This document shows positions 21,587-28,460 of a stretch of DNA of 30,788 bases, piece after piece. Made by a program: the position numbers and the translations under genes. The stretch spans positions 1 to 30,788 of IMG/VR virus record IMGVR_UViG_3300025594_000004; one strand, given 5' to 3'. Every line of letters starts with the position of its first letter. Positions within the stretch are counted from its first letter, which is position 1. The notes beneath the pieces were generated by a model. The model saw nothing but the letters and a program-made list of their open reading frames with translations. It was not told where the DNA came from and did not search any database. The stretch is from a virus.

Positions 21587-23794
21587 TCAAACAAGTGCCA
21601 AACTGCCTTGAGCTGTTGCATTTGATAAATTGCCGCAAGCTTGCTCTGCATAGCTTTGTTTTAGCTCACTGCCGACAAACGTGCGTCCTAATGTTAATGC
21701 GCCCCATCCTTCGGAACCAATGCCAGTGAATGGCGAGTAAATAAGATCACCAGGATTACTCCAAAGTTCAATGCCACGCTCAATAATATCGAGTTGGAGT
21801 GGGCATATATGTTTCTCGTCTGCGTTGTCTCTTGCGCCAGTCCGATTGAGAACACGCCCTTGATCGACTGTCATCCATACTGGCGACGCAACTTCCTGCC
21901 ACCAATCAACACTGTAGTCTTCTGGCGACTTCGTTACTGGTATAGCAGACTCGCCCGGCGCGCGAAATACAAGCAAGTAGTCCGGCACTCCTACGCGGCT
22001 TGATGAGCTGTCTTTTTTGAGGGTTTTGTAAAGCAGTCCGCGCGCTTTAGTGCGCTGCATTTCAGTGACTGGATTCTTCCATACTGTAATGCGCGAATGA
22101 AATAGAAAGCCATGATTCCAGAATGCGCGAATGATCTCCCCGCTAAAGTCCTGCAATTGAATGCTGCCGTGCTTCCACTTAGTAGAAAGCAGATCAACAC
22201 AGTGGACCGCAACTTCTCGACCAGGAATCATGATTCGTTTCATTTCTTCAATCAAGTAATCAAAGTGCTTCATAAACTCATCCATATCTTCACAGTTTCC
22301 CATATCTTGCGGATCTGCTGAGTATGTAAACAAGTCTGCAAATGGTGGAGAGAATATAGAAAAGCCAACTGAATGATCTGCAATTTTATCACGAGCAACT
22401 CGCACACAGTCTCCGTGATGAATAGTCCATCCGTCGCCCTCTGTGGTAGTTATGTCCATCTTGGCATCGATTGTTTCTGTTTCGCTTGTCTTTAGTTCTG
22501 CGGCTGCTTTTTTCATAGATTCTTGCATTGTTTGATGTTGTTTAATTTTACGTTGGATTGATTTGATGATTGCTCCTTCTGTTTCTGCTTGGACCACGAA
22601 TGCATTGACTTCTCGCGTTTGGCCAAATCGATATGATCGGCGCAACGCTTGATAGAAGTCTTCAAACGAATAGCTAAGGCCCACAAATGCGACATTCCAG
22701 CAGTGTTGCCAGTTGAGTCCAAACCCGGCGATGCTTGGTTTAGTTATAATCACGCGCACATCACCATGTGAGAAATCAGCAAGTCGTTTTCGTTTCACTT
22801 CTGGCTTATCGCTGCCGCGAACCTCAATGGCATCAGGAATGCGCTTTTTTAGCTCGTCCGCTTCGAGATTGGTATTGCACCATACAATCCAAGTTTCGCT
22901 TGAGTTGTTTACCATTTCCGCGACGGCATCGCATCGCGCCGGACACGTCAAACGCATTTCTTTATGCATAGTCGTCGCGCTTAGTGTCGCAATTCTAAAC
23001 AAGTCATCGCCTGTTTCCTCGCTCTGATCAACTGCAACTGTGATATCTTTCATGTGCAATTTTGGCAAATCATATCCGGTATCATCAAATCCTAAATCAG
23101 AAGGCTTTGAAATACATGCGGCCCAAGATGCCAGCCACTTCCAGAACTCATTCTCGGCATGCTTCTTTAACCTCCAGTCGCCAGTATTAAATGTATCATT
23201 GATGAAATACGTGCAAAGCATCTGAGCTGGCGTGCAAATTCCTAGAAAGTCTGCGTGCTGTCCTAGCTCTGTGTAATCATTGGGCGATGGCGTAGCAGTG
23301 CAGCATAATCGATAAGGCGTATCTTTAAATGCTTCTGTTAATCGCTTACGAGTCTTGCCAGTAAAGCTTTTTAATATGGAGCTTTCATCAAGAACTACTC
23401 CAGCAAAGTCTCCACATTCAAAGTGTTCTAGCTTTTCATAGTTGGTAATATAGATGCCAGGACCGCCAATCTCCGAGTGATCAGAAACTACGCTCGCTTG
23501 GATGCCAAACTTGACTCCTTCTAATCGTGTTTGCTCGCCAACTGCCAACGGTGCGAGAATCAACACGCTGCCGCCCGTCTTGCGTAAAATTTGCGATGCC
23601 CATTCTAATTGCTGAGCAGTTTTGCCAAGTCCGCAATCCTCAAACAATGATGCACGCCCTTTCATTACTGCCCATTTTAATACATGGGCTTGCCATTCAA
23701 ATAGCGGCGCAATTAATGGAAGCGGATCAAATCCGTAACTGGCAGAGTGTTTGCGCTTTGTTTCGATAAATTTGTTATATTCTTTAGTATTCAT
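21587..23794 (-). CDS. SNF2-type helicase fused to DNA methyltransferase
   Basis: This 735-residue two-domain protein has an N-terminal SF2/SNF2 ATPase: motif I GLGKT (55-59), motif II DESS (136-139), motif III TATPSPND (166-173) and motif VI QALRRSYRFGQTR (382-394). A linker follows with a coiled coil near 405-440. The C-terminal half is an N4-cytosine/N6-adenine methyltransferase with motif IV SPPF (482-485) before motif I FTGIGSEG (689-696), the permuted beta-type order. It would methylate phage DNA, perhaps while moving along it. No restriction nuclease is nearby, so it is likely protective or a replication/packaging mark rather than part of an R-M system. ATG 23794 overlaps the stop of a short leader frame. 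Confidence 0.9.
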   Translation of the reverse strand: MNTKEYNKFIETKRKHSASYGFDPLPLIAPLFEWQAHVLKWAVMKGRASLFEDCGLGKTAQQLEWASQILRKTGGSVLILAPLAVGEQTRLEGVKFGIQASVVSDHSEIGGPGIYITNYEKLEHFECGDFAGVVLDESSILKSFTGKTRKRLTEAFKDTPYRLCCTATPSPNDYTELGQHADFLGICTPAQMLCTYFINDTFNTGDWRLKKHAENEFWKWLASWAACISKPSDLGFDDTGYDLPKLHMKDITVAVDQSEETGDDLFRIATLSATTMHKEMRLTCPARCDAVAEMVNNSSETWIVWCNTNLEADELKKRIPDAIEVRGSDKPEVKRKRLADFSHGDVRVIITKPSIAGFGLNWQHCWNVAFVGLSYSFEDFYQALRRSYRFGQTREVNAFVVQAETEGAIIKSIQRKIKQHQTMQESMKKAAAELKTSETETIDAKMDITTTEGDGWTIHHGDCVRVARDKIADHSVGFSIFSPPFADLFTYSADPQDMGNCEDMDEFMKHFDYLIEEMKRIMIPGREVAVHCVDLLSTKWKHGSIQLQDFSGEIIRAFWNHGFLFHSRITVWKNPVTEMQRTKARGLLYKTLKKDSSSSRVGVPDYLLVFRAPGESAIPVTKSPEDYSVDWWQEVASPVWMTVDQGRVLNRTGARDNADEKHICPLQLDIIERGIELWSNPGDLIYSPFTGIGSEGWGALTLGRTFVGSELKQSYAEQACGNLSNATAQGSLALV

Positions 23795-23850
23795 TTTGTA
23801 TGTGTTGTTATTGAGGTGTTTCCATTTTGGAAACTGTTTGTTTCAATCAT
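23791..23850 (-). CDS. Possible 19-residue leader peptide
   Basis: A short frame (MIETNSFQNGNTSITTHTK) begins in the 20-bp repeat and ends with TGA overlapping the methyltransferase ATG (ATGA), the same coupling used by many genes here. Its first four residues match those of the HTH protein downstream (MIETHTHG). It could be a translational regulator, a remnant duplicated start, or chance. It carries the palindrome described below. Confidence 0.35.
   Translation of the reverse strand: MIETNSFQNGNTSITTHTK
23818..23834. promoter_or_regulatory. Palindrome before the helicase-methyltransferase gene
   Basis: GTTTCCA-TTT-TGGAAAC has 7-bp perfect arms with a 3-bp centre. It lies 24 bp before the methyltransferase ATG and within the leader frame. 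A regulator binding site or a small mRNA hairpin are both possible. Confidence 0.45.
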
Positions 23851-23859
23851 GTTTATATA
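23840..23859. repeat. 20-bp direct repeat, copy 2 (leader of methyltransferase)
   Basis: Identical to 21551-21570. The two copies are 2.3 kb apart and flank the helicase-methyltransferase gene, so recombination between them would delete that gene or link its leader to the HTH gene. Confidence 0.85.
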
Positions 23860-23881
23860 TTCTATTAATTAAAGTAAGAGT

Positions 23882-24304
23882 TTACCTGTAAAAGATGTGG
23901 CGGCCGATCTTGACAGTTACTGTCATCGATGACGCCCAGTAAGGCGAGCAGTAGTCTGCATGATAATGATCAGCGCCTAAAGTGTAGTTGGTAATCTTTG
24001 CGCTATATACGATGCTGAGTGCCTTTGAGTAGCGCTTGTGAGCCTTGGCCTTAGCAACTAATGCGTCGATCTTGCCAGAGTTCCAGCAGCTAAACTGCAT
24101 GCGTTGCAAGCAGACTTCGCGCCGTGTCATATCGCGCTTCCATGCTCGATTGCATATGACCTCATAAACTGCTTCCATTGAGCCTTCAGCGTATTCGCCG
24201 CCCGCTTCAAGTATGAGTGTAGATGCAATGATATCTTCGGCCGTGTAAGCGACCAGAGGCAGTGCGCTAAGAAGCGCGAGTAGTGTGATTAATATTGTTT
24301 TCAT
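23882..24304 (-). CDS. Secreted SleB-like cell-wall hydrolase (endolysin)
   Basis: This 140-residue protein starts at ATG 24304. The Sec-type signal is MKTILITLLALLSALPLVAY, with likely cleavage near residue 22. The mature part matches Hydrolase_2/SleB (PF07486): LILEAGGEYAEGSMEAVYEV with the probable catalytic Glu33, VICNRAW, FSCWN, and GADHYHADYCSPYWASSM ending IGRHIFYR. Family members cleave the glycan strand of peptidoglycan. A signal peptide means export without a classical holin. It lies far from the membrane-protein lysis candidates at the other end of the genome. TTGACA at 24369-24374 lies 65 bp upstream. A longer reading starting at a TTG further up is unlikely because the signal would then be internal. 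Confidence 0.88.
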   Translation of the reverse strand: MKTILITLLALLSALPLVAYTAEDIIASTLILEAGGEYAEGSMEAVYEVICNRAWKRDMTRREVCLQRMQFSCWNSGKIDALVAKAKAHKRYSKALSIVYSAKITNYTLGADHYHADYCSPYWASSMTVTVKIGRHIFYR

Positions 24305-24382
24305 ATTATGATTATTGGTTTTGTATGGCTTATGCCAATGCCCATGACTTTGGCAACCCAAACACCCATGTCAATACATTCT

Positions 24383-25495
24383 TCAATAATAATTCAATTG
24401 CCTGTAAATTCGCGCCCTTGCTTGGCTTTGCCTCTGCAACATTGGATGGAATCCATCCCGGAAGTCATGAATGATGCCACAAGCTTTGCCGTCATGCGGC
24501 CGCAGCACTCTGCCTGTTGACTGGATTGCCTTGCGTTCTGAGCGCCCACAGCCAGCCATGATGATCACATTGGCAATAGGCGCATCAAAGCCTTCCTCAA
24601 TTGCTGATGTGCCAATCATGCACTTTAAGCTGCCATTGCGAAACCTAGCAATTACATCAGCTCGTTTCTTTGCACCCATCTTTGAGTATATCAACTCAGC
24701 GCCATCAATTGAATCAACTAAGCGTTTGCCATGTTCAATTGAGCCAATCAGCACAATGGTATGATCGCCGGCATCCATGCTTTGTCTGGCAATCAATTCA
24801 ATGTGTGCATCTCGGTCTGGGTTCTCCCAGATGCCAAGCTTTTGTGCTGCCTGCCATTTGCACTGGCTAGTCTGCTTGCGCTCACCCTCTTCAGTTCTAA
24901 ACATCCACGCCATCTTTCGGCGCCTGCTTGCAATCAATTGATCTGACAATTCCTCAATGGCTTGTGATGCTGTTGCACTTTGCACGTCATGCCAGACAAC
25001 CTTTGCCTTGGCCAGATGCCCATGATCAACTAATGCATCGCGTTTAATGGAATGCAGATTGTTGCCAAATAGATGACTAACTAAATAGTCGCGGTCCGAG
25101 TCGCCGCAGAATGGCGTTGCTGATAGTCCCCACCTGGCAGACTCTGCTTGTCTGATCTTGGCGCTCCACCCATCAGCACCTGATCTATGGCATTCATCCA
25201 CGATTAACAGGTCTGGCTTGCTTCCCATTGGCGCACCTGCAGCGCAGTAAATTTGCAGATGCGCTTTCTCTTTTATGACTGGGAATCGATCACAAGCCGT
25301 CTGCATTTGATCAACTTGTTCTCTGGTGTTTACCATGATTTCCACATTAGCCACACCTCTGCGCCTAGATAAACAAACAGCCAGAGCAGATGCCGCAATA
25401 TGCGTTTTACCTGCTCCGGCTGGTGCTTTCAGAATACCTCGCTTGCTCTTACTTAAAAAGTAAATTGCCCGTTGTTGGTATTCTCTGACTTCCAT
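24383..25495 (-). CDS. SF2 DNA helicase (DEAD/DECH type)
   Basis: This 370-residue ATP-dependent helicase shows motif I APAGAGKT (24-31), motif II DECH (100-103), motif III SATP (125-128), motif V IGTSAIEEGFDAP and motif VI QSTGRVLRP (325-333). This pattern is close to the RAD25/XPB and UvsW-like group found in phage recombination modules. It is compact, with no extra domains. It starts one base after the SSB-like gene's stop and belongs to the annealing-protein operon. Likely roles are strand-exchange branch migration, or unwinding at stalled forks. Confidence 0.9.
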   Translation of the reverse strand: MEVREYQQRAIYFLSKSKRGILKAPAGAGKTHIAASALAVCLSRRRGVANVEIMVNTREQVDQMQTACDRFPVIKEKAHLQIYCAAGAPMGSKPDLLIVDECHRSGADGWSAKIRQAESARWGLSATPFCGDSDRDYLVSHLFGNNLHSIKRDALVDHGHLAKAKVVWHDVQSATASQAIEELSDQLIASRRRKMAWMFRTEEGERKQTSQCKWQAAQKLGIWENPDRDAHIELIARQSMDAGDHTIVLIGSIEHGKRLVDSIDGAELIYSKMGAKKRADVIARFRNGSLKCMIGTSAIEEGFDAPIANVIIMAGCGRSERKAIQSTGRVLRPHDGKACGIIHDFRDGFHPMLQRQSQARARIYRQLNYY

Positions 25496-25496
25496 C

Positions 25497-25988
25497 TTAC
25501 CAAGGGTCTTCCTCTGTTTCGATTACCTCTGGCTGGCTCATGCCTTCTTTGAATAAGATATGATTCTGATCATATACAAAGCCACTAAATCCGATCTCTG
25601 GCCAATGCTTATTTGAATCGGTTCGATCAGGTGACATCTCAACTATGGCAGTGAATTTTTTATCTTTTACAATTTCAAAGAATGCTTGCGGATCTTCAGA
25701 GTCTAATTGGTCCCTAAAGATTTTGACGCCGCATGCTTTGAGATACATAAAGATCAATGTGCGTGCCTTGTATTGAGAGGTTGGCAATGCCAAGTCTCCC
25801 CAAAAGAATGTTTTGCGCATTGTTGCGCCATCCTTTGTTGCAAATGTGCATTCAAATAGATCAGTGCCATCGCGCTGGTTTACCTTGTGAGATACATTTG
25901 TTGTTTTAAACTCATACTTGCCAGCTTCAGTAATGTAGCTGCTGCCTGTTGAGTTTGCGTCCTCTTCTGTTGCGATATATTTTGCCAT
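25497..25988 (-). CDS. DUF669-like/SSB-like protein with acidic C-terminal tail
   Basis: This 163-residue protein has a beta-rich body: TEAGKYEFKTTNVSHKVN, then DLFECTFATKDGATMRKTFF, then ARTLIFMYLKACG. That layout resembles DUF669 proteins, which replace SSB in many phages. It ends VIETEEDPW, an acidic stretch with a terminal aromatic residue. This mimics the DDDIPF tip by which bacterial SSB recruits partner proteins. Placement between the coiled-coil/annealing genes and the SF2 helicase supports a single-strand binding role. No OB-fold motif can be confirmed by eye. Confidence 0.75.
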   Translation of the reverse strand: MAKYIATEEDANSTGSSYITEAGKYEFKTTNVSHKVNQRDGTDLFECTFATKDGATMRKTFFWGDLALPTSQYKARTLIFMYLKACGVKIFRDQLDSEDPQAFFEIVKDKKFTAIVEMSPDRTDSNKHWPEIGFSGFVYDQNHILFKEGMSQPEVIETEEDPW

Positions 25989-25993
25989 GATTT

Positions 25994-26659
25994 TTAGTAT
26001 GCTTTGATTTCTTCCCAGGCTTTAATGCCGGGTATTGTTATTGTTAATTTTAGAGCTGCCCGAATCTTTGATTCATTTGGACTGAAAAGATCGGGCCGTG
26101 CTGCCATTAGTTTGGCTTCACTTTCGACCTCGAACTTGATTGTTTTGCGAACCTTCACACCAGCAACTGCATCATGCTTCGCTGCTGCTTCTTTGCGCAG
26201 AGTTGCAATCTGCGCTTGTGCATCATCCATCAATTTAGTGTAGTCACTGTCAGCATCAAGTTGCTGTGCCGCCCCTGCCATCACCTGTTGCTCTTGGATT
26301 CTGGCTTGGCGTTCTGCTGTAATCTTCTTATCACGTTCCACGATCTGAAACGCTCCAAGCAATTGAGCAATCCGGCTTTCCTCTGCTTTAACATCTTCAA
26401 TGTAATCTTTGGCAACGCCGTCAATCTGTCTGCCAATTTCAAGCACTGGTGCTTTGGCATCCTTTCTTGATTCCTCAATGCCTTTGATTAGATGACGCAA
26501 TGCAGACTGTGCTTCTGCTGCAATTGTTGCTTCAAAGCCATCGTCAACAGTTTGAATGCCTTTAGATGACATCAATGCTTCAATCTTCATCTGCTCGGCT
26601 TCAGCAATGATCTCAATAGTCACGCCATTGATCTTTGGATGTGTGATCAATTCGCTCAT
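25994..26659 (-). CDS. Coiled-coil protein of the recombination cassette
   Basis: This 221-residue protein is largely helical, with a long coiled coil (about 45-165) rich in Ala, Glu, Gln, Lys and Arg. The C-terminal end is distinctive (KFEVESEAKLMAARPDLFSP then NESKIRAALKLTITIPGIKAW). I recognise this ending as common in phage proteins next to RecT-like annealing proteins, but their function is not settled. Its ATG overlaps the stop of the annealing protein gene, so the two are coupled. It could be an annealing-protein partner, or have a structural role analogous to an exonuclease accessory. No nuclease motif is seen. Confidence 0.7.
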   Translation of the reverse strand: MSELITHPKINGVTIEIIAEAEQMKIEALMSSKGIQTVDDGFEATIAAEAQSALRHLIKGIEESRKDAKAPVLEIGRQIDGVAKDYIEDVKAEESRIAQLLGAFQIVERDKKITAERQARIQEQQVMAGAAQQLDADSDYTKLMDDAQAQIATLRKEAAAKHDAVAGVKVRKTIKFEVESEAKLMAARPDLFSPNESKIRAALKLTITIPGIKAWEEIKAY

Positions 26660-27432
26660 TTTGATACCGCCTTTCTAAATGCATCAAATCCAATTTCCAT
26701 TTTGGCTTGGATGTTCTGCGGCAAGTCTCGCCATGTTTGATCAAGGTCAAGGTCAATGTTTCCCTTGTTGGTCCAATACAGATTGGTTCTGTATTCCAAA
26801 TCATTCTTAGCAATCAAGCTTTCAAGATGCGGCCGCTGAGCCATATCTTCGACTTCAATTGCATCAACATCAGTTGCTGGCTCTTCCAACTTCTTTGGCT
26901 TCTTTGGCTTTGGCTTCTTTGCTTCAGCAATTGGTGATGCTTCTGCAATATCAATTTCCTCTGGCACATAAACGCCTTGCACAATCTCTGGCGCAATGGC
27001 TCGGAGTGTTTCCGAGATACATCTTGCTCGAAGCATTGCAGCCGGCGTCTTATCCCATGCAGAACCCTTGCGGACCAATCCGGCCCGCTGTGCGTCATCC
27101 ATTGAGAAGCTGCCTTTGATCTTGTTGCCTTCAAAGTCAAAGACGGCAGATTGCACAGCCTCATTCTTTAAGTCATCCCAGGTGACTTTACCACCTGCCC
27201 TGCGAAAGTCAGCCAGCATCGCATCTGCGCGCTTGGTCAACTTGCCTTTTACTAAATGGTAGTTCTTAGCCATCTCTAGTGGCGGCTTATTCTCAGCCAT
27301 ACATTGTAAGGCAAAGATCATTCCCGCTTCTTTTGATTCGCATCCAAACATCCCAGATCGACAAATAGCGTTGCCGAATAAATCAATGCCTTTTGCATCA
27401 TTGATCTTATCATATGCACTAAGTTGATTCAT
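26656..27432 (-). CDS. RecT/Bet-like single-strand annealing protein
   Basis: This 258-residue protein has the landmarks of phage annealing proteins. EAGMIFALQCMAENKPPLEM and LVKGKLTKRADAMLADFRRA start the conserved core, followed by GSAWDKTPAAMLRARCISET, then LRAIAPEIVQGVYVPEE. This matches the 'W-KTP-ML-RAR-S--LR---P----G-Y--EE' signature of RecT/Bet relatives. A Lys/Pro linker (KKPKPKKPKKLEEP) leads to an acidic C-terminal domain (about 200-258) that may contact partners. It would anneal single strands during recombination-dependent replication or repair. No accompanying exonuclease gene is recognised. Confidence 0.85.
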   Translation of the reverse strand: MNQLSAYDKINDAKGIDLFGNAICRSGMFGCESKEAGMIFALQCMAENKPPLEMAKNYHLVKGKLTKRADAMLADFRRAGGKVTWDDLKNEAVQSAVFDFEGNKIKGSFSMDDAQRAGLVRKGSAWDKTPAAMLRARCISETLRAIAPEIVQGVYVPEEIDIAEASPIAEAKKPKPKKPKKLEEPATDVDAIEVEDMAQRPHLESLIAKNDLEYRTNLYWTNKGNIDLDLDQTWRDLPQNIQAKMEIGFDAFRKAVSK

Positions 27433-27593
27433 CTAGTGCCTTTCTCATCGACCACAATACTGACTTGTGGCGCTTGTTTATGCCTTGGAAAAACTTGCAA
27501 CCGGAATACGCGTATTCCTTTCTCTTCTAGTTCTTCCAATATTGCTTCAACCCTAGATTCGGCTTCAGCTTTAATTTCCTTTATATCATTCAT
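27429..27593 (-). CDS. Small charged protein, first gene of the recombination operon
   Basis: This 54-residue protein begins MNDIKEIKAEAESRVEAILE and ends IVVDEKGTR. Its N-terminal half is a charged helix with a heptad-like pattern; the second half has strands around IRVFRLQVFP and QVSIVV. It overlaps the annealing protein start by four bases (ATGA). It is the only gene with a plausible Shine-Dalgarno sequence (AAAGGT, about 5 bp before ATG), which may reflect strong early translation. It is otherwise unrecognised. Confidence 0.65.
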   Translation of the reverse strand: MNDIKEIKAEAESRVEAILEELEEKGIRVFRLQVFPRHKQAPQVSIVVDEKGTR

Positions 27594-27684
27594 AATTACC
27601 TTTTGTTTATTATTAAGTGACTTTAATAGTCACTGGCAGGAATAAATGAATGACTTGATGCGCGTCAATACATATAGAACAAAT
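27594..27684 (-). promoter_or_regulatory. Promoter/operator region of the recombination operon
   Basis: This 91-bp gap holds a minus-strand TTGACG (27664-27669, within GTATTGACG) and a perfect palindrome AGTGACT-TTAAT-AGTCACT (27616-27634), which is well placed to be an operator or a small hairpin. GTATTGAC also occurs before the RHH and endolysin genes, which suggests an early-promoter family. A -10 match is weak. Confidence 0.45.
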
Positions 27685-27930
27685 TTAAATTATAAATTCA
27701 TCATTGTCGTCGTCGTCTTCCCATTCGATTTCGTAGTCCATGCTCTCTTCATCTTCAAATTCTTTTATTATATTAAGCGCCTCAGTGTATAATGCTTTCT
27801 CGACTAAATCATTGTCTCCATCGCGCCAGACGTTTCCTTCTTCGTCTTGCATGACGATTGCATAGTGCTGGAAGTGTTCGCCTAAAATAGCTTTTACTTG
27901 CTCAAATGCGTTCTCTTCAGTCGTAGGCAT
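27685..27930 (-). CDS. Acidic small protein
   Basis: This 81-residue protein is very acidic. It begins MPTTEENAFEQVKAILGEHF and ends in an Asp/Glu run (EIEWEDDDDNDEFII). The middle (HYAIVMQDEEGNVWRDGDND) could form a beta hairpin. It overlaps the stop of the kinase gene upstream (TAATG). Such tails are common in DNA mimics and SSB-interacting phage proteins. No motif supports a specific function, so this remains a hypothetical protein. Confidence 0.65.
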   Translation of the reverse strand: MPTTEENAFEQVKAILGEHFQHYAIVMQDEEGNVWRDGDNDLVEKALYTEALNIIKEFEDEESMDYEIEWEDDDDNDEFII

Positions 27931-28460
27931 TAGATGATTTTTAGAATGATTCTTGCTGCTGCTTCTTCGTCGCTTGCGTCAATCATTGCGTCCATGTGCT
28001 TAAACCTTATTGGCTGTTCGCTTTCGTGATTGTCGCTGCCGTATTCAAATCCATCCCTTGCAAGTCGCACGACTTTACCTTTCTGCTGATTTACCCAAAG
28101 CGCCTCGTTGTCGAATCGGCAATCGTCAATCACGATAAGACGCGCTCCGTCTGCTTTTGATTTTTCAATTCTTTTCTGCATGGACCAGAGCCAAATATCC
28201 TGTGCGACCATGTTGCGGCCCCAGTTCGTCCCAAGGGTCTGCATCAATTGCCTAGCGCTCTTACCAATCCCAGCAATCTCTTTTTCTTTTATAGATTGAT
28301 CGTGCAGATTAATCATATCAACACCAAGAGCCAGAAGCATTGAGCGCATCGGATCAGCGAATGACATTATATGAGTTGGCACATCTGCGGCATCTGCGAT
28401 TGCATTTGCAACAGTAGATTTACCAACCATTTTGGGTCCGGTTAGAGCAAGTATTTTCAT
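27930..28460 (-). CDS. Deoxynucleoside monophosphate kinase
   Basis: This 176-residue protein has a P-loop GPKMVGKST (8-16), the segment FADPMRSMLLALG, and QLMQTLGTNWGRNMVAQDIW (about 91-110). These are hallmarks of phage T4 gp1-like dNMP kinases. It also has an acidic IDDCRFDNEA that would correspond to the Walker B/lid region. It phosphorylates dNMPs to dNDPs to supply nucleotides for phage DNA synthesis. It overlaps the metallophosphoesterase stop by four bases (ATGA), so the two are co-translated. Confidence 0.88.
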   Translation of the reverse strand: MKILALTGPKMVGKSTVANAIADAADVPTHIMSFADPMRSMLLALGVDMINLHDQSIKEKEIAGIGKSARQLMQTLGTNWGRNMVAQDIWLWSMQKRIEKSKADGARLIVIDDCRFDNEALWVNQQKGKVVRLARDGFEYGSDNHESEQPIRFKHMDAMIDASDEEAAARIILKII

